From contig JAVVRI010000030.1 of NCBI GenBank assembly GCA_036654795.1, forward strand, positions 1 to 21,642: a stretch of 21,642 nucleotides of DNA. Direction: 5' to 3'. The position numbers were made by a program, and so were the translations under genes. The DNA comes from JAVVRI01 sp036654795 (GTDB taxonomy: Bacteria > Bacteroidota > Bacteroidia > Bacteroidales > Tannerellaceae). Under the pieces are notes generated by a model that had not been told where the DNA came from, made no database searches, and saw nothing but the letters and a program-made list of their open reading frames with translations. Shown one piece after another: positions 21,338-21,642 of this stretch (position 1 is its first letter; each line of letters begins with the position of its first letter).

Positions 21338-21642
21338 ATGGAAACAGTCAATAGAGATAAGATAGAAGAGATCCTTCCCCGGTATTGTTCCGGTGAAGCA
21401 ACGATAGAGGAATGCCGGATGGTAGAAGAATGGATACAGCAATCGGATGAAAATTACCGGATTGTCAAACAAATGTATACCATCGACCAGGTAGTGGCTA
21501 CGGTGCAGATGGAGTCGAAGGTAGATATGGAGAAAGCATTAGCATCCGTGAACCGTAAAATGAGTAATGCCCCTTCGCATATAACCTGGTTTACCTGGGT
21601 ACAACGATTGGCAGCTATTCTTTTTATCCCTCTCTTTATAGC
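21338..21642 (+). CDS. FecR-family anti-sigma factor, N-terminal fragment
   Basis: The first 101 codons of a FecR-like inner-membrane anti-sigma factor; the gene continues past the window. The ATG at 21338 opens METVNRDKIEEILPRYCSGE, followed by ATIEECRMVEEWIQQSDEN, the short cytoplasmic sigma-binding domain typical of Bacteroidales FecR proteins. The single membrane segment begins at the end of the window (RLAAILFIPLFIA). The periplasmic FecR domain is not visible. In the usual scheme it holds the ECF sigma factor until a TonB-dependent receptor signals. It is divergent from the sigma factor gene, with 128 bp between start codons. Confidence 0.88.
   Translation, partial: METVNRDKIEEILPRYCSGEATIEECRMVEEWIQQSDENYRIVKQMYTIDQVVATVQMESKVDMEKALASVNRKMSNAPSHITWFTWVQRLAAILFIPLFI

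Overview
The window is chromosomal DNA from a Bacteroides-type member of the Bacteroidales. The support is consistent: proteins read like Bacteroides families (DUF3298/RsiV-like lipoprotein, DUF4886 hydrolase, Bacteroidales-type ECF sigma factor with a FecR anti-sigma, S9/DPP4 peptidase), many genes start without a clear Shine-Dalgarno sequence, and most intergenic regions carry a box matching the Bacteroides -7 consensus TAnnTTTG. A run of 10 N at 9867-9876 marks an assembly join.

Layout. 1-2412 (minus strand) is one leftward operon: DUF3298-type lipoprotein, rsmG, an MBL-fold hydrolase and the start of gcvP, which runs off the window. 2718-3500 is a lone secreted DUF4886 SGNH-like hydrolase, convergent with a malate dehydrogenase gene (3504-4502, minus). 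4672-9776 is a tight rightward operon: a Sua5/YrdC-type threonylcarbamoyl-AMP synthase, a polyprenyl-phosphate sugar transferase, a CLC chloride channel with CBS domains, methionyl-tRNA formyltransferase (fmt) and a small DUF454 membrane protein. 9972-11324 is a fused ThrE-type threonine/serine exporter, convergent with a clade-3 haem catalase gene (11450-12916, minus). 13559-18419 is a rightward group: a secreted DPP4-type peptidase, an MscS-family channel with a long periplasmic domain, and a small lipoprotein of unknown function. An ABC-F ATPase gene (18716-20353) runs the other way. The right end holds an ECF sigma factor gene (20622-21209, minus) diverging from a FecR anti-sigma gene that leaves the window (21338 onward).

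Two repeat systems are not explained by the genes. (1) A 201-bp element occurs twice in inverted orientation, at 13213-13413 and 20408-20608, bracketing the seven-kilobase block from the DPP4-type gene to the ABC-F gene. Hand alignment gives 171 of 201 positions identical and no gaps. Each copy contains four quasi-palindromes of the form TTTTGAGCNNGCTCAAAA spaced exactly 22 bp apart, and each lies upstream of a gene with the same end facing it. This is the best candidate here for something undescribed. (2) An 86/87-bp sequence carrying a strong terminator hairpin is repeated at 9781-9866 and 11326-11412, directly after the stop codons of two unrelated genes. The assembly gap starts exactly where the outer right arm of that hairpin should be.

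Most genes are ordinary housekeeping or envelope functions (RNA modification, initiator tRNA formylation, central metabolism, peroxide defence, ion and amino-acid transport, peptide degradation). No phage, plasmid, CRISPR, transposase, rRNA or tRNA gene was seen.
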